DNA of 64,000 nt from VAZQ01 sp963702695 (GTDB taxonomy: Bacteria > Pseudomonadota > Alphaproteobacteria > Rhizobiales > Xanthobacteraceae). The notes below the pieces were generated by a model. It saw nothing but the letters and a program-made list of their open reading frames with translations, was not told the DNA's origin and made no database searches. The stretch is from the NCBI GenBank assembly GCA_963702695.1, contig CAVPDS010000032.1, forward strand, positions 1 to 64,000. The letters run 5' to 3'. The position numbers and the translations under genes are program-made. Positions 25,901 through 33,525 of the stretch are shown in pieces. How positions within the stretch are numbered: position 1 is the stretch's first letter; each line of letters begins with the position of its first letter.

Positions 25901-26065
25901 ACTGGCGCCGGGTAAAGTCGTCGTTACCGAGATCGTTGGAAAGTCGACTTGTGGCAGAGCCGCAACCGGCAGGAAGGCATACCCGATGCCGCCAACAACC
26001 ATGATCGCCAAAGTCAGCAACGTCGTCATGACCGGGCGCTGAATGCAAAGAGTGGGGAGCGACAT
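22946..26065 (-). CDS. RND efflux transporter, inner-membrane permease
   Basis: A 1039-residue HAE-1/MdtB-like pump using the proton gradient. It begins MSLPTLCIQRPVMTTLLTLA and has the repeated topology of 12 membrane helices with two large periplasmic loops. The proton-relay aspartates are seen in LTLAVGFVVDDAIVMIENIV. The C-terminus is complete with LGVAVVGGLLTSQLLTLYI. It starts 3 bases before... that is, immediately after the adaptor gene (stop 26068-26070), so the two form one operon. An outer-membrane TolC partner is not in the window. Substrate unknown. Confidence 0.93.
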   Translation of the reverse strand: MSLPTLCIQRPVMTTLLTLAIMVVGGIGYAFLPVAALPQVDFPTISVTTTLPGASPATMAASIATPLEREFSAIAGINSITSVSGLGVGRITVQFNLNRSIDAAAQDIQAAIANVARKLPVEMTTPPSYKKVNPGSAAVLQLTLVSKTLPLSKINEFAEINIGQRLSALAGVAQVAILGPQKYAIRVQVDPDLLAARGISLDEVQRAVAAASSTTPVGAFSGPQKAEVLQADTTLTEASGYVPLIIAYRNGAPVHLGDVAKVIDSAQVRKSWNWYNGERAVTVAVYRQPDANTVEVVNQVKALIPIFRAELPGAIDINVLQDRAAPIQTAVSDVQHTLILTVVLVVLVIFLFVRRLSATIIPSLALPVSIIGTFAAMYLGGYSLNNVSLLALTLAVGFVVDDAIVMIENIVRHIEAGMEPMEAALKGSREITFTIVSMTISLVAVFIPVFFMGGVVGRIFHEFANVIGIAILASGFVSLTLTPMLCSRFLRPHAAHEEGAIAGVLERGFAATLRGYERSLGWVLRHAYLTVGVTVLTIGLTGFLFYTIPKGFFPIEDTGYIIGGTETAEDTSYIGMLEKQMRLDAVLRASPYVTAYNLEVSLGGNRAGINSGDLYIQLKPRGERPPIGEVIQELRRQTGAITGLNVFLNPAQNLQIGARPSRSQYQYTLQAGNLDELFRFAPLVDAEIRKLPGLQDISSDLQIKSPQAILNIDRQKAASLGLTSEQIRTTLYDSFGSRQVATIYTASNDYAVILELDPFFQQSADALSKVFVRSTAGQLVPLSTVATLTRVAGPLTVNHQGQLPAVTISFNLAPGVALGDAIERIRGMERRMVFPPTITAGFSGTAQVFQQSLRGQGWLLLATVLVIYAVLGILYESFIHPITILSGLPAAGVGALLTLMLFKMELSVIAIIGVIMLVGIVKKNAIMMIDFAIDAQRNRGEPPERAIYQACLLRFRPIMMTTMSAIMGTLPIALGLGAGAELRQPLGVAVVGGLLTSQLLTLYITPVIYLSLENLSGGVFRAFGRRRSLRPRRPAQPAE

Positions 26066-26067
26066 GG

Positions 26068-27250
26068 CTATCGCTCCGCGACCGGAGCAGGTTGCGCCTT
26101 AGGCGCCGGGGTTCCTCCGGGCGGCCCCTGCACCGTGACGCGAGTGCCATTGCTGAGCCGGAGCTGACCGTCGATGACCACGCGTTCGCCGGCTACCAAT
26201 CCTTCTGCAATCACGGTCTTGTCGTTCACCGTCCGGCCGGCACGGATCAGGCGTAACTCGACGGTCGAATCCCTGCTTGATCACGAACACGTAAGGTCCG
26301 TTTGGTCCAACTTGGATTGCCGCACTGGGCGCGACAATAGCATCGGCCTGAACTCCGAGCGTCAAGGTAACGTTGACGAATTGGCCGGGCCACAGCTGCG
26401 CATCGTCATTGGCGAACGTCGCCTTGAGAGAAATCGTTCCAGTTCCAACATCGACCTGATTGTCGATAAATGTAAGTGTTCCTGTGATCGGCGTTTGTGG
26501 CTGGTTCGGAACCGTCGCGACCACCGGCAGGCGCCCTGACCTCATGGCCGCGCGAAGGCCTGCAAGTTGCAGTTCAGGCACTGTGAAGGTGATGTAGATG
26601 GGCCGGAGCTGGGTGATGGTCACCAACGGCATAGCCTGCTGAGACGTGTCGTTGGACTTGACGAGGTTACCCCGCTTAAGAACCACCGCACCCGTCTTGC
26701 CATCGATGGGTGATCGAATGGTAGTATAGCTAAGATTGACACGTGCATTTTCGATCGCCGCCTCGTCGGCGCGAATAGCAGCTTCCAAAACCTGTACCGC
26801 GGTCTGGACGTCTTCCAGCTTTTGCGTCGAGGCAACGCCACGGCTTGCCAATTCGCTCTGACGCTTGACTTCCGTCTGAGCCCGTTGGAGTTGAGCGCGA
26901 TCGCGTTCAAGATTGGCCTCGCTCAGCGCAAGCTGCGCTCGGAATGCACGGCTATCGAGGTTGAAAAGAGGGTCGCCCTCCTTGACTTCCTGGCCCTCCT
27001 CGAAGAGGACTTGTGCAATCTCCCCATCGACGCGAGATTTTATCATCACCATTGCGATCGACTGGACGGTGCCGATCGCCGCCGCCTGCATCGGTGCGGG
27101 CATTTCAGTGGCGACGTCAGCTACAACTTGTTGACTTGCTGGCGGCCGTGCCGATCTGGTCTCAACTGTCGTCTGGAAAAACAAATCGCGGAAAAAATAT
27201 CCACAGGCGAGGAGAACCATCAGTAGCCCGACGAGTAAGAGCCGCTTCAT
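26068..27250 (-). CDS. RND periplasmic adaptor (membrane fusion protein), frameshifted near 26270
   Basis: HlyD-type adaptor for the RND pump. It begins MKRLLLVGLLMVLLACGYFF (membrane anchor). The lipoyl half-motif DGEIAQVLFEEGQEVKEGDP is followed by a coiled-coil hairpin (ALSEANLERDRAQLQRAQTE), the second lipoyl part SYTTIRSPIDGKTGAV, and a beta-barrel with GQFVNVTLTLG. After PYVFVIKQG the frame slips; the natural end (TVIAEGLVAGERVVIDGQL and GGTPAPKAQPAPVAER) is one base away, stopping at 26068. About 394 residues when joined. The 618-base stretch to the right, up to the tRNA, holds only the tRNA terminator. Confidence 0.85.
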
Positions 27251-27814
27251 TTGATTCCCCACAGGGGTTGCAGCGAAGGCACTCTGGGTGATTTGACCCC
27301 GGTTCTGCGCAGGGGCAAGCCGAGAGTTCGGGATTGACGTTGATCCCGGCACAATCAATCGGCCTATCGCTGCAGGGTACACCTTGCGATCTTTTCACTC
27401 CATGAGGCTTTCCGGCTATAGTCGAGCCGCTACCGTGGATTTGCTGCATGTGCTCACGGCGGATTCTGGCCCATCACGTCAGCTAGTCGTGTGCCCAATT
27501 CGGTAGCGATCGGACCGTAGCCGACATTATTTTGAGCGGAGCACGAACGGCGGGCCACTTCCCTTCGTATTGCTACGCATTTGTACGCTCCGCTACGTCC
27601 ACCTCGGGTTCTAATTCGTCTTGGTAGCCGAGAGATCAGCCGCGGAAGGTTCGGTCGGCCAAATTTTTAAATGCTTGAAAAGACTCGATGATTTCCATGC
27701 GAACCCAAAACGTGCGGGTTCGGTCGGAAAGAGACGGAAGGGCTTCGGAGACCCGATTTGGCGGTTTGCGGAGTCTCTGAGGTTCGCATGCCTTCGGCAA
27801 AACCCTCGGAAACC

Positions 27815-27843
27815 TAAAGAAAATTGGCCGCTGCTAGCGGCCA
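27815..27843 (-). terminator. Rho-independent terminator of tRNA-Ser
   Basis: On the minus strand TGGCCGCT and AGCGGCCA pair around a 3-base loop and are followed by AATTTTCTTT. It starts 24 bases past the tRNA 3' end. Confidence 0.8.
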
Positions 27844-27867
27844 TCTCGTCAGTTCGCAATTTTATGT

Positions 27868-27957
27868 TGGCGGAGAGGGAGGGATTCGAACCCCCGGTAC
27901 GGTTGCCCGTACGCCGCATTTCGAGTGCGGTGCGATCGACCACTCTGCCACCTCTCC
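27868..27957 (-). tRNA. tRNA-Ser (anticodon CGA)
   Basis: A 90-base class II tRNA. Acceptor arms GGAGAGG (5') and CCTCTCC (3') pair, followed by discriminator G and an encoded CCA. The anticodon loop reads ACTCGAAAT, giving CGA at 27921-27923, and the T-arm has GGTTCGAATCC. The variable arm is long, as expected for tRNA-Ser. Proteins that read through this locus in other frames are artefacts. Confidence 0.97.
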
Positions 27958-28035
27958 AAGCCTTTGAAATGCTAGGGCATTTCGCGCTGATGGCCAAGCG
28001 TGAAATGCCCGTTTGCTACCGAAATGCCAGCGAAT

Positions 28036-28700
28036 TTCTTTCCGGCGCTTGATTAAGGCCGCTGGCAAGGCGGCGTCAACCGTCTCGGCGGCATCCTGCT
28101 GCATGCCTTCGAGAACATGGCTGTAAATATCCATCGCTATGGCGATCGTCGAGTGCCGAGCCTTTCCTGCACGACCTTGGGATGGAATCCGTTCTTGAGC
28201 ATCGCGGTGGCGTGCGTAGGTCGCAGATCATGAAGACGGACGCGCGGCATCTTGTGCCTGACCATGAACTGCTGGAAGGCGTGGGTCAAAGAGCGCGGCT
28301 GGAGCGGGCTGCCGTCGGCCTGCGCAACCACGAAGCCATCTTCGGACGGGCGGATACCTAGCTTCAGAAGCGTCTGGGCTTGGGCGAGGCGATGGTTGCG
28401 CAGTTCGTCTATGACCGCCGTCGGCAGGGCCACCGTGCGCCCTTTGCCGCTCTTGGGAGGTTTGCAGCGAACACCAGTCTTAGTCTGCTCGGCACTCTCT
28501 TCGACTGAGATTTGCGCCCGGTCCAGATCGACATGACGCCAGTGCAGCGCGACGACCTCGCCGCGCCGCGTGCCTGTGGTGACGCCAAGCAGGATCGGGA
28601 CGAAGAGGGCCGTATCCCGCGTCCTCTCTTTGTGCCCGGTTCTGCCGCGGCGCGCGATCCAGTCAAAGCCGCTCGCTTCCGCACTGCGTTTGTGCAGCTC
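28036..28700 (-). pseudogene. Tyrosine recombinase (phage integrase) remnant, C-terminal half
   Basis: The C-terminal catalytic domain of a Tyr integrase can be read: TRRGEVVALHWRHVDLDRA (first Arg), then ALPTAVIDELRNHRLAQAQT, RLHDLRPTHATAMLKNG (the HxLR box, with H-D-L-R and a P in place of the following H), VVQERLG, and MDIYSHVLEG with the catalytic Tyr. It is cut by a one-base deletion at about 28155 (GGCAC where GGCCAC would restore the frame) and a further change near 28430. No N-terminal domain remains. It lies just beyond the 5' end of tRNA-Ser. Confidence 0.8.
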
Positions 28701-28739
28701 CGCGCCTGCCGGTGTCCTTCGGACAGCTCGGTTGCAAGC

Positions 28740-29480
28740 GCGCCCGATAGAACTCTACAAGCAACTCACGGATAGCAAACCCCTTAAAGATGCGGCGCGC
28801 GACGATGGCCGCAAGGTCGTTGAATATTTCGCGGGCCAGAACATCAGGATCGCGACGATTTAGAAGAAGATCGGATGGCTGACTGCCGCAGTCAAACTCC
28901 CCCATCAAAGAAGGGCGATTAAAATTCAATCCATTTTCGAGCAGCGTGCCGAAGCGCGACGACAAGCAAACACGTCTGCCGCTCGACGAAGCCGACATCA
29001 AGAACATCAAGCATAACCTCGGTCAGCTCCACAATGACGACCAAGTGCTTTTCCGGTTGCTCGCGACCACGGGGATGCGATTGAGCGAGGCGTTCGAGAT
29101 TGACGATGAAATGAAGGAACGCGGTTGCCGGTATGTCATCGTCGGCAAAAAGACGGAGCAATCCTTACGCCGTGTGCGGTTTCCGGCAGGCGTGCTGGCG
29201 CATCTCCCGAAATCCATCAAGAGACGGTTATTCGAGGGTGACGCGCGCACCGCGGCCAAACGCTTGAACAGATACCTCAATGAAATCGGTATCGTCGATC
29301 CGGGAAGGTCGTACATTCGCTGCGGCATCGGGCACGAGATCGTTTGCGGGCCGCCGGCTGTCCCGAAGACGTAAGGTGGGGGCGCTCTTGGGGCATGAGG
29401 AGCGGACTGTTGCCGCGAGCTACGGCGCGGGCTTCCCGGTGCCATTGCTCAAACAATGGATCGACAAGATTGGGTTTTGA
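28740..29480 (+). pseudogene. Second tyrosine integrase remnant, facing the first
   Basis: The pieces KPLKDAARDDGRKVVEYFAG, then (after an in-frame TAG at 28861) KKIGWLTAAVKLP, RDDKQTRLPLDEADIKNIK, LFRLLATTGMRLSEAFEI (first catalytic Arg), RVRFPAGVLAHLPKSIK and ALLGHEERTVAASYGAG-like end belong to one Tyr recombinase of a different subfamily from its neighbour. A stop codon and at least three frame changes (about 28890, 29310, 29375) separate them. The remnant converges with the minus-strand one, marking this as a used integration spot. Confidence 0.75.
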
Positions 29481-29667
29481 TCAATCACGCCCCCGGGCGA
29501 AGCTATGGCGCGCCCGACAGTCCGGTCTGGCCGCAATCGTCACGGTTATGCTGCATGCAGTTCTGAACGCCGCCAGCGGGACGTACTGAAGTGAAAGCGG
29601 CGATGCCGCTGACGGGCAGTATCTCAAACCAAGCGACACTGTGTCAGCATTTGACTGTCTGCGCACG

Positions 29668-30153
29668 TCAACTCCGCTTGGACCGGCGTTCGCTTGAGCC
29701 TATAGTATCGCGCCGCCGTTTCTTCACGCCAAAGACGTAGGAAGATATTGCGCCCGTTGTTATGGCGAGGACGCCGGATAGCAATGAAATTAGGAGCGAG
29801 AGGGTATTTGGTGTCATACCGCCGCCGCTAAAATCGGTCTTTTGCGAAAGAGGGAAGGCAATCAGGATTGCGATCATTCCGCTCGCAAATAAAATAACGG
29901 GCCAAACGACGAGTAACCTGAGTATTGGCATAGAAGGCTCATCGTCTGAAAGAGTATTTCCAGAAATTATATAAGATGATGCCGCACCTAAGTAGCTTGC
30001 AAATATTGGTATAATTATCTTCATCATGTTGATGGCATCGCCATAACTTAACGGATAGCCAACTGCAGGCGCCACAACAAAGAAAACGAATACGCATCCG
30101 AACGAGATAAGAGAAGCCTTGGTAATCCAAATTCGCGCTTCGGAGGGACTCAT
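29668..30153 (-). CDS. Four-helix membrane protein, function unknown
   Basis: A 161-residue protein with four clear hydrophobic segments (SLISFGCVFVFFVVAPAVGY, a second around IIIPIFASYLGAA, VVWPVILFASGMIAILIAF, and LLISLLSGVLAITTGAISSY) and a basic C-terminus (KKRRRDTIGSSERRSKRS). Its base composition is richer in A+T than the surroundings, pointing to recent arrival. Its start at 30153 lies 50 bases from the left end of the IS copy. No family recognised. Confidence 0.6.
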   Translation of the reverse strand: MSPSEARIWITKASLISFGCVFVFFVVAPAVGYPLSYGDAINMMKIIIPIFASYLGAASSYIISGNTLSDDEPSMPILRLLVVWPVILFASGMIAILIAFPLSQKTDFSGGGMTPNTLSLLISLLSGVLAITTGAISSYVFGVKKRRRDTIGSSERRSKRS

Positions 30154-30192
30154 GCCGGTGGCCTTCAGGGCAGCAAACGACTTATGATAGCA

Positions 30193-30202
30193 TAGCTATC
30201 GC
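30193..30202. repeat. Target-site duplication of the IS, left copy (TAGCTATCGC)
   Basis: The same 10 bases recur at 31604-31613 just after the right end of the IS. The identity extends to AGCATAGCTATCGC (14 bases, 30189-30202 and 31600-31613) because the last bases of the element chance to match. The left copy is part of a perfect palindrome GATAGC-ATA-GCTATC (30186-30200). Confidence 0.65.
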
Positions 30203-30365
30203 TGAGCGACCCGGTTTCTTTGGACACCACATTGTCCACGAGAACCGAGAAGGAATGGCCCTCATGAAAGACAGTCTTCTGAATTGTCTGCTGCTTTTGT
30301 TGGTCCTGTGGGAAGCGAGGGCTGGCGCAGCCCGTCCACGCTTTCCATAGGACAAGCGGTGCCAC

Positions 30366-30692
30366 GGAGGGCTGGCACCGGGCCAGCGCTGGAGCGTTGG
30401 TCGCAAGCGCGAAGTGGTCCTTCGCCTGCTGCGTGGCGAGGCGGCAGAAAGCCTGTCGCGGGAATTGGGCGTGCCGCTGTACCGGCTGGAGCGCTGGCGC
30501 GAGCGCGCGCTATCGGGGATCGACGGATCGGTGCGGGAACGCGAGGGCGATGCGGTGAGCGAAGAGCTAGCCGCGGCTATGAAGCGGATCGGCGAACTCA
30601 CAATGGAGAATGAAGTGTTGCGGGCTCGGGTGGGGCATGTTGGCCCTTTGGCCGGCGGAGGTCGCGGTAATGGCCGCCGCGATCTCGCCTAA
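30366..30692 (+). pseudogene. IS3-type orfA (helix-turn-helix transposase subunit)
   Basis: The segment REVVLRLLRGEAAESLSREL, then GVPLYRLERWRERALSGIDG, is a helix-turn-helix, followed by the leucine-rich helix AAAMKRIGELTMENEVLRARV that couples orfA to orfB. No clean start codon precedes the homology: an in-frame stop lies at about 30349. The 5' end shown is only where homology begins. Confidence 0.65.
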
Positions 30693-31569
30693 CACCGGCC
30701 GAGCCTACGGCGTCGCACGCGTCTGCGACGGCTTTGGGGTTGCGCGTTCATCATTCTACGCTTGGCGGCGGCAGCGGAATCACCGCCCCGCCGCAGACAC
30801 GATTACGCCGAGGTGCCAAACCGGCGATCGCGGACGCCGCGGTGCTGAGCGCCATCCGCGCCGATGACCGCTCGCCCTGGATTGGTGAAGGGCATCGCAA
30901 AATATGGGCGCGGCTGCGCGTACTGACGGTATTCGAGTGCCCGTAAGCGAGTGCTGCGGTTGATGCGGGAGAATGGCCTGCTGTCGCCACACCGCCACCT
31001 GGCACGACAAGGCGAAGCCCACGACGGCCGCATTATCACCACGGCGCCAAACCTGATGTGGGGCACCGACGCAACGCAAATCCCGACCGTGCTGGATGGC
31101 AAGGTCGGCTGTTTGCCGTCGTCGACCACTGGAACGCGGAAGCTATGGGGTGGCACGTTGCCAAGATTGGTAATCGCTACGCCGCTGCCCAGGCTGTCGG
31201 CATGGCGATCAAAACAGAGTTCGGCGCCGTTGCGGCCGCGATCGCACGCGGTCTTGCCCTCCGTCACGACCATGGCAGCGCATTCATGGCCGACCACTTC
31301 CAGAACCAGATCAAGTTCTGGGGCATGGCTCCGAGCTTCGCCTTCGTCGGCGAGCCCGAAACCAACGGCGTGGCCGAACGCTTCTCCGGACCTTCAAGGA
31401 ACAGGTCATCCACGGCCGCATCTACCGGACCATCGACGATGTTCGCGCTGCCGTGCGGAAATTCTTCGAACTCTACAACGCCCAGTGGCTCATCGAGAAA
31501 AACGGGCTACGCAGCCCGCGTCAAACGCGTTTCGCCTGGGAGCAAGCCGCCATGAACAACGCCGCTTAA
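30670..31569 (+). pseudogene. IS3-type orfB transposase, multiple frameshifts
   Basis: DDE integrase. Recognisable pieces in order: MAAAISPNTGRAYGVARVCD, FGVARSSFYAWRRQR, then in a second frame AIRADDRSPWIGEGHRKIWARL, a third frame RVLRLMRENGLLSPHRH and WGTDATQIPTVLDGK (first Asp), then LFAVVDHWNAEAMGWHVAKI (second Asp), GEPETNGVAERF (Glu) and TFKEQVIHGRIYRTIDDVRA to the stop at 31569. Frame changes near 30815, 30948, 31115 and 31388. Confidence 0.75.
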
Positions 31570-31628
31570 ATCAAACTTGTGTCCAAAGAACGGGGGGTAA
31601 GCATAGCTATCGCACAGGCACGATTACA

Positions 31629-33032
31629 ATGCTGAATTCCTATCGCTTTCTGATCGCGCTAGGCTTGCTTTGCTTGTCGCCGTCACTTTTCAAGTCTGCG
31701 GCTGCATCAAGCGCCAACTTGAATTGGCTGGCGGACTTCGCGACTTGTAGTAAGCAGCTGGCTCAGACGTTATGTCCGACCAAAGTCTATGAAATGGACA
31801 TAGAGGACCCGGCCGATAGACTGGAGTTCATGTCCTCGTCAAGAAGGCGCGATCCATTGGACCGGTTCCGCCTTCGGGAGTCTGAGAGCAGCAAACGGGA
31901 GCCGAGTGGAACTGCTTTTAACTGCATATTACCGTCTGGGACTCGAATTAACTGCGTCTATCTGCAAGACGCAGATAGAGACCTTCGGTTTCTTCCGATC
32001 ATTCGCTTCATCAAGCCTTATCGGCGAATTATCAATGACGGTGTTCTGATTGCTGGCCCGGCCTATGAGCAACATGCTTCGCAACGGCTGCTACGAGAGT
32101 GGGTGAAATTTGACCATCTCACCGCTCCGGACAGGGATGCTTTGCTGTCGATCCTCGATTCGGCACTACGTAATGAAGCTCAATGCGGTTCAGAGAGAAT
32201 CTGCAAAACGTTCCGAATTATCAAGACTACGGATAGTGTTGGCGTACTTGCTCGATGTGGACAACGCGTTATCGACGGAACGCTTGGTCCGCCCCTCCAT
32301 GGAACATGCGAAGCGGAAATGGCGACCGTCGACGGCGAGGTCTGGGCGATCGCTACGACAAGAACATTGTCCGCCTATATCCCGAGTTGTACGTTATGCC
32401 CAATTTGCTGCCAGCTTAATATGATTTCTAACTTTAATTTCTTAGCAGAGCGAGACTTCCTCAAAGCCCAGAATGAATTTATCCGTGAGTTGATGTCGCA
32501 GATTAAGGTGGCGTTTAGGGAGACACCATGGAACTTTAGTAAGGTTGAATATAACGAAGGAATTGAGGAATTTAGCGCAATTTCAAATCGCCGCAGATCA
32601 ACTCTAATCGATGGCTATGAGGACCTCTATCTTTCAATCAGGCCCCCTGTGCGGTTCTTTCTGGTGGACGGCTCGCCCGCTTCGCGGCGTCTGTTTGAAC
32701 AGCCTTTTGACAAGGTCATTAGGCAATTCAACGCAGAAACTGAATTGCTGAGCAAAGGCAGAGCCAAATTGGCCGTTTCTGTCCATCTTGAAATCTACCG
32801 AAGCAAATATGACACGTCAGATGACTCTTATTGGATACGTCCCACAAAGGAACAAGAGGCCCGTTACAGCGACGCCCTACGACTCCTGTTTGAAAACGCA
32901 GCAGAGACTGCTTGCAACAAGGTCGGCCTGCGTTGGGAAACCGATGGCATTGGAGGTCCGACGTGCGCCGCAGAGGACCAAGTTAGAACACCCTCGCATG
33001 TCCCAGACACTGCAACGGATCATCCACGGTAA
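31629..33032 (+). CDS. Exported protein of unknown function (467 aa)
   Basis: It has a clear secretion signal (MLNSYRFLIALGLLCLSPSL) and cleavage near AAASSA. The mature protein carries many cysteines in the middle (CGSERICK, CGQRVIDG, CEAEM, SCTLCPICCQL), which suits a periplasmic disulfide-bonded protein. The C-terminal half is helical and charged (FDKVIRQFNAETELLSKGRA, RYSDALRLLFENAAETACN). No family recognised. Composition is more AT-rich than neighbours, as for the membrane protein on the other side of the IS, with which it would have been divergent before the IS landed. Confidence 0.6.
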   Translation: MLNSYRFLIALGLLCLSPSLFKSAAASSANLNWLADFATCSKQLAQTLCPTKVYEMDIEDPADRLEFMSSSRRRDPLDRFRLRESESSKREPSGTAFNCILPSGTRINCVYLQDADRDLRFLPIIRFIKPYRRIINDGVLIAGPAYEQHASQRLLREWVKFDHLTAPDRDALLSILDSALRNEAQCGSERICKTFRIIKTTDSVGVLARCGQRVIDGTLGPPLHGTCEAEMATVDGEVWAIATTRTLSAYIPSCTLCPICCQLNMISNFNFLAERDFLKAQNEFIRELMSQIKVAFRETPWNFSKVEYNEGIEEFSAISNRRRSTLIDGYEDLYLSIRPPVRFFLVDGSPASRRLFEQPFDKVIRQFNAETELLSKGRAKLAVSVHLEIYRSKYDTSDDSYWIRPTKEQEARYSDALRLLFENAAETACNKVGLRWETDGIGGPTCAAEDQVRTPSHVPDTATDHPR

Positions 33033-33115
33033 AAGCCGGTGTTCTCCGCATGCCACCCTACGAGTTTGCCCTCACCCGGCAGCACCTTCTTGCCGTCGTA
33101 AGCAGTCCACACATC

Positions 33116-33153
33116 ATCTCAGCGCAGAGACGGAATCTCAGCGCAGAGACGGA
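33116..33153 (+). repeat. 19-bp perfect tandem duplication
   Basis: ATCTCAGCGCAGAGACGGA occurs twice without a gap. It lies in the 493-base gap (33033-33525) before the DUF1592 gene, in which no gene is supported. A slippage product is likely; a regulatory role is not excluded. Confidence 0.7.
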
Positions 33154-33525
33154 CGGTTTGTTCGCGCGAATTTCTGGCGTATCCGAGTCTCTGCGGGCTC
33201 AGGGTGCCGCGCCGCGCAGGAAGTTGAGGCGGTAACGCTATGTTCTCCGCAACGACGAGCGCTAGCACCTACCTCCATCTTTATATCGCGGCGCAGCATA
33301 TTATGAGTAATAATCAACGTTTATCGTCGTAATTTTAGAGTGGTAATAGTCGCTTATGTCGAAATTATTTTTGAGCAGGAATGCATCTCGCCTTGCGAGC
33401 TGAAAGACACGAGCGTAGCGTGCGATACTTCGTCACGCGACCCTTGGTCAATGCAACTCATTTTTGCGCGCCGGATCAACGACAAATCCGTGGGCCGGTA
33501 TGAAACTCGCCAGGTGGGGACTGAT

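Larger units (their letters stand above)
30203..31603 (+). mobile_element. Decayed IS3-like insertion sequence
   Basis: About 1.4 kb between 10-base direct repeats. Its ends are related inverted repeats: both start TG and share TTCTTTGGACAC at positions 14-25 (17 of 25 bases equal). It carries orfA- and orfB-like transposase genes with the DDE catalytic triad but multiple frame changes, so it can no longer move by itself. The length of the direct repeat is larger than the usual 3-5 for IS3, so the family call rests on the proteins. Confidence 0.75.

Noticed and set aside
27611..28134. Protein genes across the tRNA-Ser locus on both strands
   Set aside because: The frames run through the tRNA and the residues there are those typical of false genes over tRNA-Ser.
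27868..29480. tRNA-Ser as the attachment site of the 21-kb prophage
   Set aside because: The prophage ends near 21.4 kb with a serine recombinase and is 6 kb away from the tRNA; the Tyr integrase remnants near the tRNA belong to other elements.
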